64,000 nt of DNA, taken from positions 1 through 64,000 of the forward strand of contig MPML01000014.1 of NCBI GenBank assembly GCA_002238445.1. Direction: 5' to 3'. A model generated the notes under the pieces. That model searched no databases. It worked only from the letters and a program-made list of their open reading frames with translations, and was not told the DNA's origin. This document shows positions 9,495 to 18,200 of the stretch, piece after piece (position 1 is the stretch's first letter; every line of letters starts with the position of its first letter). The stretch is from Caldilineaceae bacterium bin5. GTDB lineage: Bacteria; Chloroflexota; Anaerolineae; Caldilineales; Caldilineaceae. The translations under genes and the position numbers were made by a program.

Positions 9495-9781
9495 GTAACT
9501 TCTCAGCCGCAACTGATTCGCAACCCTGATCGAGGCGAGCAGAGGTGTTCATTCTCTCCTCGCTGTTGTATTTTGGGCGGTCGGCCGCAAGCGGCCTCCC
9601 TTGTGCAGGGGCTGCGCCCCCGCAACGCCCCCCTACAAAAACATGCCTCACCGACCTTGTGCCTTCTTCGCAACGTGTCGGCTGGCGAGCATGACGGCGG
9701 CTGCACACCAATTGCGTCACCTAGAGCCTGAATGGTTCCAAGGATGACTGGTCGGTCAAGTACTTTGGCTAAGTAGTTACA
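9495..9781 (-). mobile_element. MITE-like element, copy R2 (complete, 287 bp)
   Basis: A complete copy in reverse orientation. The plus-strand left end GTAACTTCTCAGCCGCAA (9495-9512) is an imperfect inverted copy of the right end ending GGCTAAGTAGTTACA (to 9781). Flanks are AAATTTA (9488-9494) and CAATTTA (9782-9788), a 7-bp target duplication with one mismatch. It matches the copy at 51332-51618 over its whole length, including the segment with GGAACCATTCAGGCTCT and the core hairpin GGCCGC-AA-GCGGCC. No gene is inside; it fills the gap between the glycosyltransferase and the next membrane protein. Confidence 0.85.
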
Positions 9782-9809
9782 CAATTTAATCAGGATGCAA
9801 ACAAAATCT

Positions 9810-10253
9810 TTACGTCACGCTTGCGCGTCTCACTGTCCTAGATGTCATAGCCCAGAAGTAAAGCAAACGCGGGCCAACAACGATAATCGTCGTAGAGGCC
9901 AGAGCCACAAGAGCAAACGACCAGTGGACAGTATCTGCAAAGACAGTTGCCCGTAAGCCGAAAGCGATCAGGTCTCCAACAAGCAGAGCCAGGATTGAAT
10001 TAGTGGCAAAGCGGCCTACCCGAATTTGGCCTGCCCGCGGGTAAGCGCCAAAAACCATCGCCGCGATCCCCCATCCTACCAGAAACGGAGCCGCGATACG
10101 AGGCGCACTCATCAGCCAGCTCACCGGCCCTTCCGCGCTGTGGGAAATGCCCCCAACAACAGCGAAAGTCAGGATTGCGAGCACGTCAATCGCAATGAGG
10201 ATCCTCGTCGACACTTTGCTATCGGCTGGGCGCATGCTGGTATTGCCATTCAT
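9810..10253 (-). CDS. Small four-helix membrane protein (DUF3054-like)
   Basis: About 147 residues with four hydrophobic segments: ILIAIDVLAILTFAVVGG, IAAPFLVGWGIAAMVFGAY, ILALLVGDLIAFGLRATVF and FALVALASTTIIVVGPRLL. The Asp in the first helix followed by GISH, and the PFLVGW block in the second, resemble the DUF3054 family, whose function is unknown. ATG codons at 10253 and 10235 are both possible and neither has a clear ribosome site; an upstream start at 10382 adds a low-complexity basic stretch and is unlikely. It is divergent from thrC. Confidence 0.6.
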   Translation of the reverse strand: MNGNTSMRPADSKVSTRILIAIDVLAILTFAVVGGISHSAEGPVSWLMSAPRIAAPFLVGWGIAAMVFGAYPRAGQIRVGRFATNSILALLVGDLIAFGLRATVFADTVHWSFALVALASTTIIVVGPRLLYFWAMTSRTVRRASVT

Positions 10254-10449
10254 ATCAGGAGTCTGATCTCTGAAATCTGATCCCCGACTCGGCCGGTGGT
10301 TGCAACTTTGGCTAGGTCCCCCGCAGCCTCCAATTTGTGGACCGCAAATCTTCTCATGCGAGAGCCAACCAGGACTTGCCAAACGAATCCAGGACTTCTA
10401 CTATACCATAGTGCGAAGCAGTTTCAGCCATACGAAAGGAAGGGGGCCC

Positions 10450-11823
10450 ATGGCGCCACCGCTCTCACAGACGTTTCTGTCCGGCTTGGAATGCCTTCGG
10501 TGTGGGCGGTTCTTCCTGCCAGGCTCGATCGAATATGTCTGCCCTTGCCGTCCGAATCAAGGCAGTGATTTGGGCCACCTGGATGTTGTCTACGATTATG
10601 ATTCGATTGCTTCTATGCGAAACGAAGCCGAGGGCGACGTCCATCGCGCCGAGTTGGATCGGACTGATACGCGCGGGCGCGCTGATGCCCCTTGGTCAGC
10701 TACCCGTACCCGTTCGATTGAGCGTTGGTGGCCGCTGCTACCGGTTCGACCAGAATCTCTGCCGCCTCTTCCCGTCGGAGACACGCCGTTACTACGCGCA
10801 GATCGGCTCGCTGAAGCGATCGAGGTGAACAATCTCTACATAAAGGACGATGCCCGCAATCCGTCCGGCTCCTTAAAAGATCGGGCATCTGCTATCGCAG
10901 TTGCGCGGGCCCGTGAGACGGGGCGGGAGGTCGTCGCCACGGCAAGCACAGGCAATGCCGCGGCCGCGCTGGCAGCTATGGGGGCGGCCGCGGCCCACTC
11001 GACTGTCATCTTCGTTCCCCGTTCGGCGCCGCAGGCCAAAATCGCCCAGCTCCTGGTATATGGAAGCCGGGTACTGGCGGTCGACGGCTCGTATGACGAC
11101 GCTTTTGATCTCTGTGTGCGGGCTTGCGAAAAGTTCGGCTGGTACAATCGAAATACCGGATACAACCCATTCACGACGGAGGGAAAAAAGACGGTCAGTT
11201 TCGAGATCGCCGCACAACTTTCCGAGTCCAGGAGTTTCGGCGACGGGATTGATTCTGAGAGACACGGCCGTCATTTCAGTTCCCCGGACTCCGTTTTCGT
11301 CTCGGTCGGCGACGGTTCGATTATCGGCGGCGTCTACAAGGGCTTCCGGGAACTGCTGCAACTAGGGTGGATTGACAGCATCCCGCGAATCTTCGGCGTA
11401 CAGTCTACTGCCAGCGCCGCAATTCACAATGCCTGGCGCGACGGCCTGGACTTGCCCTTGTCGGTTGAAGCAACGACTGCCGCCGACTCGATCAGTGTCA
11501 ACAGTCCGCGCGACGCTGTCAAGGCGCTGCTGGCTGTAAGGGAAAGCGGAGGCTCCTTTGTTCTGGTCGAGGACGAAGCAATACTCCAGGCGATCCTTCC
11601 GCTGGCGCGACTTGGTGGAGTTTTCGGTGAGCCGGCCGGCGCAACCGCCCTAGCCGGCCTGCAGGCGGCCCGACGCCAAGGACGCATCCAACAAGACGAA
11701 ACCGTTGTCATTATCAACACCGGCAGCGGCCTGAAGGACGTACCCGCGGCCATGCGCGTTGTTGGGGAGCCTATCGTCATTCCTCCAACACTGCGCGCTG
11801 TGGAAGAGAGTCTGGAGACTTGA
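10450..11823 (+). CDS. thrC: Threonine synthase
   Basis: A 457-residue fold-type II PLP enzyme converting O-phosphohomoserine to threonine. A short N-terminal zinc-ribbon-like segment (CLRCGRFFLPG...YVCPC) is typical of one threonine synthase branch. Then come LPVGDTPLLRADRL and NPSGSLKDRASA with the PLP lysine at Lys143. The phosphate-binding TASTGNAAAALAA, the SVGDGSIIGGVYKGF loop and FGEPAGATALAGL follow. The ATG at 10450 is preceded by a GGAAGGGGG stretch. A start at 10300 would add 50 unrelated residues. No other threonine pathway genes are adjacent. Confidence 0.88.
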   Translation: MAPPLSQTFLSGLECLRCGRFFLPGSIEYVCPCRPNQGSDLGHLDVVYDYDSIASMRNEAEGDVHRAELDRTDTRGRADAPWSATRTRSIERWWPLLPVRPESLPPLPVGDTPLLRADRLAEAIEVNNLYIKDDARNPSGSLKDRASAIAVARARETGREVVATASTGNAAAALAAMGAAAAHSTVIFVPRSAPQAKIAQLLVYGSRVLAVDGSYDDAFDLCVRACEKFGWYNRNTGYNPFTTEGKKTVSFEIAAQLSESRSFGDGIDSERHGRHFSSPDSVFVSVGDGSIIGGVYKGFRELLQLGWIDSIPRIFGVQSTASAAIHNAWRDGLDLPLSVEATTAADSISVNSPRDAVKALLAVRESGGSFVLVEDEAILQAILPLARLGGVFGEPAGATALAGLQAARRQGRIQQDETVVIINTGSGLKDVPAAMRVVGEPIVIPPTLRAVEESLET

Positions 11824-11920
11824 GCCTGCACTTGCGTGAACTCCTCTTGGCGGAAGACAGCGTACGACCTGCTACCTGCTGTAGTTGCAGCCCTCTTTCC
11901 TAACCATCTCAAGTGCCACA

Positions 11921-12832
11921 ATGAACCCGTCCAACCCCGTCTATTCAATCTCTCGCCTCACCAAGATATACCCGGGAATGAACACAACAGCTAATGACGC
12001 CGTCAGCTTCGACGTGGAACAGGGCGAAATCTTTGGACTGTTGGGCGACAACGGTGCGGGTAAGAGCACCCTGGTCAAGCAGATGGCGAACCTCTTGCGC
12101 CCTACGAGTGGTGTCGTCAAACTCCACGGTCAACCTGTGCAAGAGGATCCTCTGCTCGTTCCCAGATACGTAGGCTACATGCCCCAGACCGGTCGCGCTC
12201 TCAACTCCCTTACCGTGAGCGAGGCCTTGTACTTTACTTCACACCTACGCGGCTGCAGTCGCGCGGACGCGAAAAGCGAACGGGAGCGGCTCATTCAACT
12301 GTGGGACCTGCATGAGATGCGGTCTAAGTTGTGTTCACGCCTTTCCGGCGGACAGCAGCGCCTGCTGCAACTGGCCGCGGCCATGGCCGGGCAACCGCCG
12401 ATTCTCACCCTGGATGAGCCGACAAATGAATTGGCCCCACAAAGGCGCCGGCATGTCTGGGAGACCTTGCGTGCAGAAAATAGACAAAGGGGCACGACAA
12501 TCATTTTCATCACGCACGACGCGATAGAGGCCGAGAAGATCATTCAGCAGGTAGGCATCATGCATAAGGGCCGGCTGGTGGCTATCGGCAAACCCTCAAC
12601 TCTGAAGAAGCAGTTGGAACAGCAACTTCGACTGGAGCTGCGCTTCCAACCGGAATCGCCGCCTGATCTTCCCGATGGTTTACCTACGCAGAAGCTTGCG
12701 GAAGATCACTGGCTGGTTCGACTTGATCAACACCAGGTCGAGGCCACTCTGTCGGCGATAGACCTCTCGCGAATCGACGACTTCCAGCTTCACTCCGCGA
12801 CGCTGGAAGACCTGTATCTGCATTACACCTGA
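11921..12832 (+). CDS. ABC transporter ATP-binding protein (ABC-2 exporter type)
   Basis: A 303-residue ATPase of the drug/lipid exporter class. Walker A is GDNGAGKST, the signature motif LSGGQQ, Walker B ILTLDEP, and the switch His is in IFITHD. A C-terminal extension of about 80 residues (LRLELRFQPESPP..., LEDLYLHYT) is typical of this subfamily. The ATG at 11921 begins MNPSNPVYSISRLTKIYPG; an earlier start at 11885 is less likely. Its stop and the permease start share one base (TGATG), so the two are coupled and form one exporter. Substrate unknown. Confidence 0.9.
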   Translation: MNPSNPVYSISRLTKIYPGMNTTANDAVSFDVEQGEIFGLLGDNGAGKSTLVKQMANLLRPTSGVVKLHGQPVQEDPLLVPRYVGYMPQTGRALNSLTVSEALYFTSHLRGCSRADAKSERERLIQLWDLHEMRSKLCSRLSGGQQRLLQLAAAMAGQPPILTLDEPTNELAPQRRRHVWETLRAENRQRGTTIIFITHDAIEAEKIIQQVGIMHKGRLVAIGKPSTLKKQLEQQLRLELRFQPESPPDLPDGLPTQKLAEDHWLVRLDQHQVEATLSAIDLSRIDDFQLHSATLEDLYLHYT

Positions 12833-13590
12833 TGCATACTCGATTGCCCTTACCGCTACATCTACAGTTCTGGGATCTGTTTCTCATTGAATTGAGCAAC
12901 TGGCGCTGGGGTTGGCGGAACCTTGCCTTGACGGGAACAGTCCTGCCAATGTTCGGGATCATCCTGCTCGGCTCATTTGCTCGTGAGTTGGGCGCCCATG
13001 CGCTTGCTTTCGTCCTTGTTGGAAATCTGGTCATGGCGCTGCTCTTTGAACACATGGGAAAGCTGATCAGCCATTTCGCTTACATGAAGATGGCCGGCAG
13101 TCTTGACTATTTCGCCACCTTGCCGATTCGAAAGGCGGTTCTGATACTTGCAGCCTCTTCCGCTTTCTTCATCCTCTTTCTGCCCTCTTTGGTCGTTGTC
13201 CTTGCTGGCGGAGCCTGGATTCTGCGGCTGCAACTTCATCTTCATCCACTGGCTCTCTTCGTCATTCCGCTCTGCGCCCTGCCGCTGGCAGGAATCGGCG
13301 CTCTGATCGGCGTCAGTTTTCGAACGCCGGAAGAGGCCTCGGCAGTGGGCCGGTTGCTGACGATTCTGATGCTGACGATAGGACCTGTACTGATTCCGCC
13401 TGACCGCCTCCCCGAATGGCTGGTTTGGCTCGGTTTCCTTAGCCCTGCTACCTACGCCGCTTCTGCGCTGCGACAGGTTCTATGGGGCCCCTTCACCGCA
13501 CGTCTTCTGTTGGACGCTGCTGTTTTGTCTGCCTGTATCCTCATTAGTTTCTGGTTGGTCGATCGTAAAATGGACTGGCGTGAAGGCTGA
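12832..13590 (+). CDS. ABC-2 type transporter permease
   Basis: A 252-residue membrane protein with about six hydrophobic segments, such as LALTGTVLPMFGIILLG, ALAFVLVGNLVMALLF, LILAASSAFFILFLPSLVVVL and PLALFVIPLCALPLAGIGAL. The arrangement and the conserved central FEHMGKLISHFAYMKMAGSLDYFATLPI region match ABC-2 permeases. It partners the ATPase immediately upstream, with a one-base overlap. The pair could export a lipid, antibiotic or polysaccharide; nothing narrows the substrate. The 193 bases after it contain no recognisable element except the ribosome site for the next gene. Confidence 0.85.
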   Translation: MHTRLPLPLHLQFWDLFLIELSNWRWGWRNLALTGTVLPMFGIILLGSFARELGAHALAFVLVGNLVMALLFEHMGKLISHFAYMKMAGSLDYFATLPIRKAVLILAASSAFFILFLPSLVVVLAGGAWILRLQLHLHPLALFVIPLCALPLAGIGALIGVSFRTPEEASAVGRLLTILMLTIGPVLIPPDRLPEWLVWLGFLSPATYAASALRQVLWGPFTARLLLDAAVLSACILISFWLVDRKMDWREG

Positions 13591-13783
13591 AGTTACGTTG
13601 GCCGCGGGTGAGCACAGCCTTAAATTCCCGGTACTGCCGACTCTCAACGCTTTTGTGCGGCATTTGACCACTCAACCGCTCCTGGTTCGCCAGAGATTCG
13701 CCTATCTGTTACGATTGAAATACTGTCCGCACGGCTCTCAATAGAGGCGATGCGCCATATAATTTACATGGGGAGAGTTAGCA

Positions 13784-15166
13784 GTGACCAGACCAATCGT
13801 ACCCGGCCCTACTTACGCGGAAATGCGCGATCCTACCTGCTTGCCTGATGGCCTGCGGGCCGCGGCGACAGCTTCCTTGACTTCTGACGAGCTGGCCCCA
13901 CGCAATCTCTTCAACATAAACTGGAAAAACACCGGCACTGAAGTAGAGAGCATCGTCCTGCCGAAAGAATTGACCGGCGTCCAGGCCAATATCATTGTCC
14001 TCAGCGGCCGCAACTTCCCGAGCGGGTCTATGAAGGTTGGGCCCGCCTACACAACGCTTGCCGAGGCCGAAGCGCTCAGCGGATTGCGGCCGGGCGACCG
14101 CAGCATCATTGGCCCCAGCACTGGTAATTTCGGCATTGGAACGGCTTACGTGAGCGCGTTGAAAGGCTATCAGGCGGTTGTAGTGATGCCCGACACGATG
14201 AGCCAGGAGCGGTACGAGCGTATCCGAAAATACGGTGGTGCATTGGACCTCACGCCCGGCACCGAATCCGACGTGATCCTGACCCTGGAACGCACGCACA
14301 ACGAATACGTAAGCAAGCCCGATCAGTACGTAGTCCTTGCACAGTTCGAACTGATGCCCAACTACCGTTTTCACCGCTACGTCACCGGCGATGCTGTTGA
14401 GAAAGCGGCCGCCGGAGTAGGGAATGGTCAAGTGGCTGCCTTTGTCAGCGCTCCAGGAAGTGCCGGCACGCTCGCAGCAGGCGACCACATCAAGTCACTT
14501 TACGCCGATGCGCGCATTGTAGCGCTGGAGCCGCGACAGTGCTCTACGCTATTCAACGGCGGGCAGGGTCAGCACCGAATCGAAGGCATCGGCGACAAGA
14601 TGGTTACCCTGATTCACAACGTCTACAACACCGATTTGTTGATGCTTATCAACGATGAGGAGACGGTGCAAGGGATGGAAGTCGTCCAGTCGGGCGCCGA
14701 GGCACTGATCGAACGGCTCGGCGTGGGCAGCGAGGATGCGCTGGCTCTGCGCGGCAAATTTGGCCCCAGCTGTATATGCAACATTGTCGGCGCCATCAAG
14801 ACGGCCAAATATCTTGAATTGGGCCCGCAGGACAACGTGGTCACCATAGCCACCGATAGCTACGACCGCTATCCTTCGGTCAGCGCAGAACTCTCCCAGC
14901 GCTTCGGCGGCCAGCCGGACCTCGACACGCTTGAGGCCTGGGCCAAGTCGGTATTCCTTGGCGCCTCACTGGGGGAGATTATCGATCTGAATCAACCCAG
15001 CCAACATGACCGCCTTCAGGCAATGAAACGTGACTTGTGGACCCGTTTCGGCTACAGCGACAAGTTCATCGACGGCATGGCCAGCCAGGTATTCTGGGAT
15101 GAGGAATACGGCCTGATCGAGGAAATCGATCCGGCGATCGCCGAAATCCGCGGACATCTTCCTTAG
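13784..15166 (+). CDS. Fold-type II PLP-dependent enzyme, cysteine synthase-related
   Basis: A 460-residue member of the tryptophan synthase beta superfamily. SGSMKVGPAY carries the probable PLP lysine, Lys84. GPSTGNFGIGTAYVSALKGYQAVVVMPDTMS matches the phosphate-binding and domain-closure region, and SAPGSAGTLAAGDHIK the glycine-rich loop. It is longer than CysK (about 310), with a C-terminal extension of roughly 110 residues containing no CBS domain. Function could be a sulfhydrylase, dehydratase or desulfhydrase; the sequence does not decide. Translation begins at GTG 13784 preceded by GGGGAGAG near 13770. It follows the exporter pair by 193 bases, so linkage is uncertain. Confidence 0.75.
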   Translation: MTRPIVPGPTYAEMRDPTCLPDGLRAAATASLTSDELAPRNLFNINWKNTGTEVESIVLPKELTGVQANIIVLSGRNFPSGSMKVGPAYTTLAEAEALSGLRPGDRSIIGPSTGNFGIGTAYVSALKGYQAVVVMPDTMSQERYERIRKYGGALDLTPGTESDVILTLERTHNEYVSKPDQYVVLAQFELMPNYRFHRYVTGDAVEKAAAGVGNGQVAAFVSAPGSAGTLAAGDHIKSLYADARIVALEPRQCSTLFNGGQGQHRIEGIGDKMVTLIHNVYNTDLLMLINDEETVQGMEVVQSGAEALIERLGVGSEDALALRGKFGPSCICNIVGAIKTAKYLELGPQDNVVTIATDSYDRYPSVSAELSQRFGGQPDLDTLEAWAKSVFLGASLGEIIDLNQPSQHDRLQAMKRDLWTRFGYSDKFIDGMASQVFWDEEYGLIEEIDPAIAEIRGHLP

Positions 15167-15268
15167 CCTCGCAGTTCCAGACTTTTCCGATTTGGGAATT
15201 TAGCCGCTGGGATTATGTCGTCTTGCCAGAAAGTTTCCTAAGGGCAAGTGCAAGGTGCAGGTAACGTG

Positions 15269-16582
15269 TCAGTCGCTCTCGCGCAGGACGGGGTACTCTC
15301 CCCCCGCAGAGCGAACCAGCAGCCGCTCGCCGGCCGCAGCGTGGTCTGGCGCGCTGACCACATTACCGTCAGTCGTCTGTACAATACTATAGCCGCGGGA
15401 CAACACGCTGGACGGATTGAGATCACCCAGCCTCGCCTGGCCTGCATTCAGTTGCTCTTGCCGGCGGTCCAATTCGCCTGCCATGGCCCGACTGATACGG
15501 TCCGCGGCATCATCCAGGCGTTGACGAGCCAGGTCGATCTGGCGCAAAGGCGCGACCCGTTCCAGCCGGCGGCGTAACTCCTGCCACCTCGCCAAACGCT
15601 CGGCGACATCGTCCTCGCCGCTACGAAGCAACCAGGCTTGCGTCTGTCGGACTCCATCAAGCATCTCCCAACGATCAGGAGTTGCCGCAACGGCTGCCGC
15701 GGTCGGCGTTGGCGCCCGCAGATCGGCGACGAAGTCGGCAATGGTGAAGTCGGTCTCGTGTCCAACCCCGGTCACGACCGGTGTTTTGCTATCGGCAATC
15801 GCGTATGCGACCTGCTCCTCGTTAAAGGCCCACAAATCCTCTATCGAGCCGCCCCCTCGTACCAGCAGAACTGTATCAAGGCCTTCCCCGGCGACTGATA
15901 CTTGACCCGGCACCATATCTGACGACTCACTCTCAAAGGAGAAGGAAAGCAGGGGCAGATCGGTCTGGCCGGAATCTGAATGACCGCCCGACGAGCCATT
16001 TCTGCCTGAGAAGCTGTTGGCGGCAGCCAGAGCGGCTGCGATTTGACCTGGCGCCTCAGTTCCCTGGACTTGCGTCGGGAAAAGAACGGCCTCTGCCAGC
16101 GGCCAGCGCTGGGCCAGGACGCGCAACACATCCTGGAGAGCGGCTGCGCCCAAGCTTGTCACTATGCCCAACCTGCGCGGGGCTGAGGGAATCGGCCGCT
16201 TGCGCGTCGCCTCGAACAGGCCTTCAGCGGCCAACCGCTCCTTTAGCGCCTCAAACTGCGCGTACAGTTGCCCGCGGCCGGCCGGCCGAATCTCGTCCGC
16301 ATAGAACTGGTAGACGCCGCGCTCGGGGTACACGCCGACATACCCGTGAGCCAGTATCTGATCGCCCACATTCGGGAGCCAGGTGTGGCGGTAGGCGCTC
16401 CCCCGCCACATGACCGATGAGATTACCGCGCTGCCATCCTTCATACTGAAGTAAATGTGCCCGCTGGCTGCCCGGTTCCAACTGCTGACTTCAGACAACA
16501 CCCACACATCACGGAGCGTGTCATCTTCCTCGAATAGCGAAGAGATGCGGGCAGTCAACTGGGTAATTGTGACTGGATTCAT
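15269..16582 (-). CDS. xseA: Exodeoxyribonuclease VII large subunit
   Basis: A 437-residue catalytic subunit of ExoVII, which degrades single-stranded DNA in repair. An OB-fold nucleic-acid-binding domain (LRDVWVLSEVSSWNRAASGHIYFSMKDG) comes first. The catalytic core follows (LGIVTSLGAAALQDVLRVLAQRWP, VLLVRGGGSIEDLWAFNEEQVAYAI, TPVVTGVGHETDFTIADFVADLRAPTPTAAA). A long helical region and the C-terminal LSRGYSIVQTTDGNVV complete it. A Gly/Ser-rich insertion of about 35 residues interrupts the core before the VRGGGS motif. The ATG at 16582 gives the standard N-terminus. The small subunit xseB is not seen next to it. Confidence 0.93.
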   Translation of the reverse strand: MNPVTITQLTARISSLFEEDDTLRDVWVLSEVSSWNRAASGHIYFSMKDGSAVISSVMWRGSAYRHTWLPNVGDQILAHGYVGVYPERGVYQFYADEIRPAGRGQLYAQFEALKERLAAEGLFEATRKRPIPSAPRRLGIVTSLGAAALQDVLRVLAQRWPLAEAVLFPTQVQGTEAPGQIAAALAAANSFSGRNGSSGGHSDSGQTDLPLLSFSFESESSDMVPGQVSVAGEGLDTVLLVRGGGSIEDLWAFNEEQVAYAIADSKTPVVTGVGHETDFTIADFVADLRAPTPTAAAVAATPDRWEMLDGVRQTQAWLLRSGEDDVAERLARWQELRRRLERVAPLRQIDLARQRLDDAADRISRAMAGELDRRQEQLNAGQARLGDLNPSSVLSRGYSIVQTTDGNVVSAPDHAAAGERLLVRSAGGEYPVLRESD

Positions 16583-16755
16583 AACACCGAATTCTACCAC
16601 ACACGCTGTCCATCATCATCGAGAAGCCAACCTGAACTCGTCGGCTCTCGACCAGAATCTCATGGGCGGGCCCAGGATAACACCTTTGCAGGCTTAGACC
16701 TGGAGGCAAGCAGCGAAGGATTTCGCAGATTCTGAACGAGGAGTCGACCCCTTAC

Positions 16756-16788
16756 TATATTGACAATTGTCTATATAACGATTAGACT
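16756..16788 (+). promoter_or_regulatory. ars operon promoter with overlapping ArsR-type operator
   Basis: A 22-bp dyad at 16756-16777 (half-sites TATATTGACAA and TTGTCTATATA, one mismatched pair) is centred in the palindrome GACAATTGTC. It covers the -35 box TTGACA (16760-16765). TAGACT at 16783-16788, 17 bases further, is the best -10. An operator over the -35 of the regulator's own operon is the usual arrangement for ArsR/SmtB repressors, so autoregulation relieved by metalloid is inferred. The rest of 16583-16755 shows nothing else. Confidence 0.65.
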
Positions 16789-16876
16789 GCTGGAGAGTGA
16801 AATCAGAACGTGACTCCTTCACCAACTTTGCCGGAGTATTTGCAAAGGTATCCAGCAGAAGGAACTGTGACAGAAT

Positions 16877-17317
16877 ATGGAAATCATATCGAAAGTTGTA
16901 AACAGGCCGCCAAATAGTAAAGGCCAAGGTCTCGGAGCAGAACTGATCGAGAATTCTCGAATCTCGGACTCTTGCCACTCCACTGCCGCGGACGAATTCG
17001 GCAGCGGTGCCAGCGCCGGCCCGCTCGCGGCCGCATTCAAGGCCGTCGGCCACCCGGTCCGTCTGCAGATCCTGGAGTTGCTTGCACTGCGGTCAGACCC
17101 CGTTTGCGCTTGCAATATCGAATCCAGATTTTCGCTGTCGCAGCCCACTATTTCGCACCACCTTCGTGTGTTGCGCAAAGCGGGGTTGGTGACGAGCGAA
17201 CGGAGGGGCACTTGGATTTACTACTCAGTGAGCGAGGAAGGCATCGGGCCCATATTTTCTTTTTTGCGCTCGCTCACCAACCACTCAGGAGAATCAGCAT
17301 ATGTCAGCCAGAATTGA
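16877..17317 (+). CDS. arsR: ArsR-family metalloid-responsive repressor
   Basis: A 146-residue winged-helix repressor. The DNA-binding core runs from LAAAFKAVGHPVRLQILELL through LSQPTISHHLRVLRKAGLVTSERRGTWIYYSV. DPVCACNIE just before the recognition helix supplies a Cys-x-Cys pair, matching the arsenic-binding position of classical ArsR proteins. The N-terminal extension of about 47 residues is low complexity and may be partly untranslated; a later start inside it is possible. It overlaps arsM by 17 bases and is preceded by a matching operator, so arsenite probably induces the operon. Confidence 0.88.
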   Translation: MEIISKVVNRPPNSKGQGLGAELIENSRISDSCHSTAADEFGSGASAGPLAAAFKAVGHPVRLQILELLALRSDPVCACNIESRFSLSQPTISHHLRVLRKAGLVTSERRGTWIYYSVSEEGIGPIFSFLRSLTNHSGESAYVSQN

Positions 17318-18200
17318 AATCTTGCAGAAGCCAAGTGAACAACAGGCGGGCGATTGCGCCGACGGTATGTGTGCACTGCCGCCAGCCGCCGGCAAGGACG
17401 CAGAGGCGATCAGGGAGGAAGTCGAAAGCTATTACGGCGATGTAGCCAGCCTTCAACTGACCGGGAGCGACCAGTCTGACTGCTGCGGCAGCGATCTCTA
17501 TGAGGCCGAAGACCTCAGTCAACTGCCGGCAGCAGCTGTCAACAGCAGCCGCGGCTGCGGCAATCCTCATGCCATCGCCTCCCTGCGGACCGGGGAAATC
17601 GTCCTCGATCTAGGCTCCGGCGGCGGGTTGGACGTACTGCTTGCTGCCCGCCAGGTGGGAGACAAAGGCTACGTCTACGGCGTCGACATGACAGACAGAA
17701 TGCTGGAGCTGGCGCGTGGCAACGCGGCCAAAATCGGAGCGTCAAACGTGGAGTTTCGCAAAGGCAACCTGGAAGACCTGCCACTGGAAGCCAGCGCTGT
17801 CGATGTTATCATTTCCAACTGCGTTGTGAACCTCACGCCCGACAAAGGCGTGGTACTGCGCGAGGCTTTCCGCGTGCTTAAGCCCGGCGGCCGTCTGGCA
17901 ATTTCCGATATAGTGGTCGATGGTGATCTTGACGGCCTTCCTGTGAGCGAAGAACAGATTCGGGCCGGCCTGAGTTGGGCCGGTTGCATCGCCGGGGCAC
18001 TTTCCGTCGCAGAATTCACCAGTCTTCTGCAAGAAGCCGGCTTCGAGGAAATCGAAATAACGGTTGAGCAGAGATACACCGCCGCCGACTTCAACGGCGA
18101 CCTTCCATCTGCCCTCACCGACCTGAAGCCGCAGGTGCTGCAGAACCTGCTCCAACGCTTTACAAGCAGCAGCATCGAGGCGCGCAAGCCCCCGCAGTGA
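17301..18200 (+). CDS. arsM: Arsenite S-adenosylmethionine methyltransferase
   Basis: A 299-residue class I methyltransferase that methylates As(III) to methylated, partly volatile arsenicals. The SAM motif is VLDLGSGGGLDVL (about 101-113). The conserved arsenite-binding cysteines are present: Cys86 in SSRGCGNPHA, Cys174 in ISNCVVNL and Cys229 in WAGCIAGAL. There is also an N-terminal Cys61-Cys62 pair. RVLKPGGRLAISDIV is the typical post-motif region. It starts within the end of arsR and its stop overlaps the transporter start (GTGA), so the three genes are a tightly coupled detoxification operon. Confidence 0.93.
   Translation: MSARIEILQKPSEQQAGDCADGMCALPPAAGKDAEAIREEVESYYGDVASLQLTGSDQSDCCGSDLYEAEDLSQLPAAAVNSSRGCGNPHAIASLRTGEIVLDLGSGGGLDVLLAARQVGDKGYVYGVDMTDRMLELARGNAAKIGASNVEFRKGNLEDLPLEASAVDVIISNCVVNLTPDKGVVLREAFRVLKPGGRLAISDIVVDGDLDGLPVSEEQIRAGLSWAGCIAGALSVAEFTSLLQEAGFEEIEITVEQRYTAADFNGDLPSALTDLKPQVLQNLLQRFTSSSIEARKPPQ

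Noticed and set aside
10596..10888. Minus-strand frames inside thrC
   Set aside because: Shadows of the well-supported threonine synthase on the other strand.
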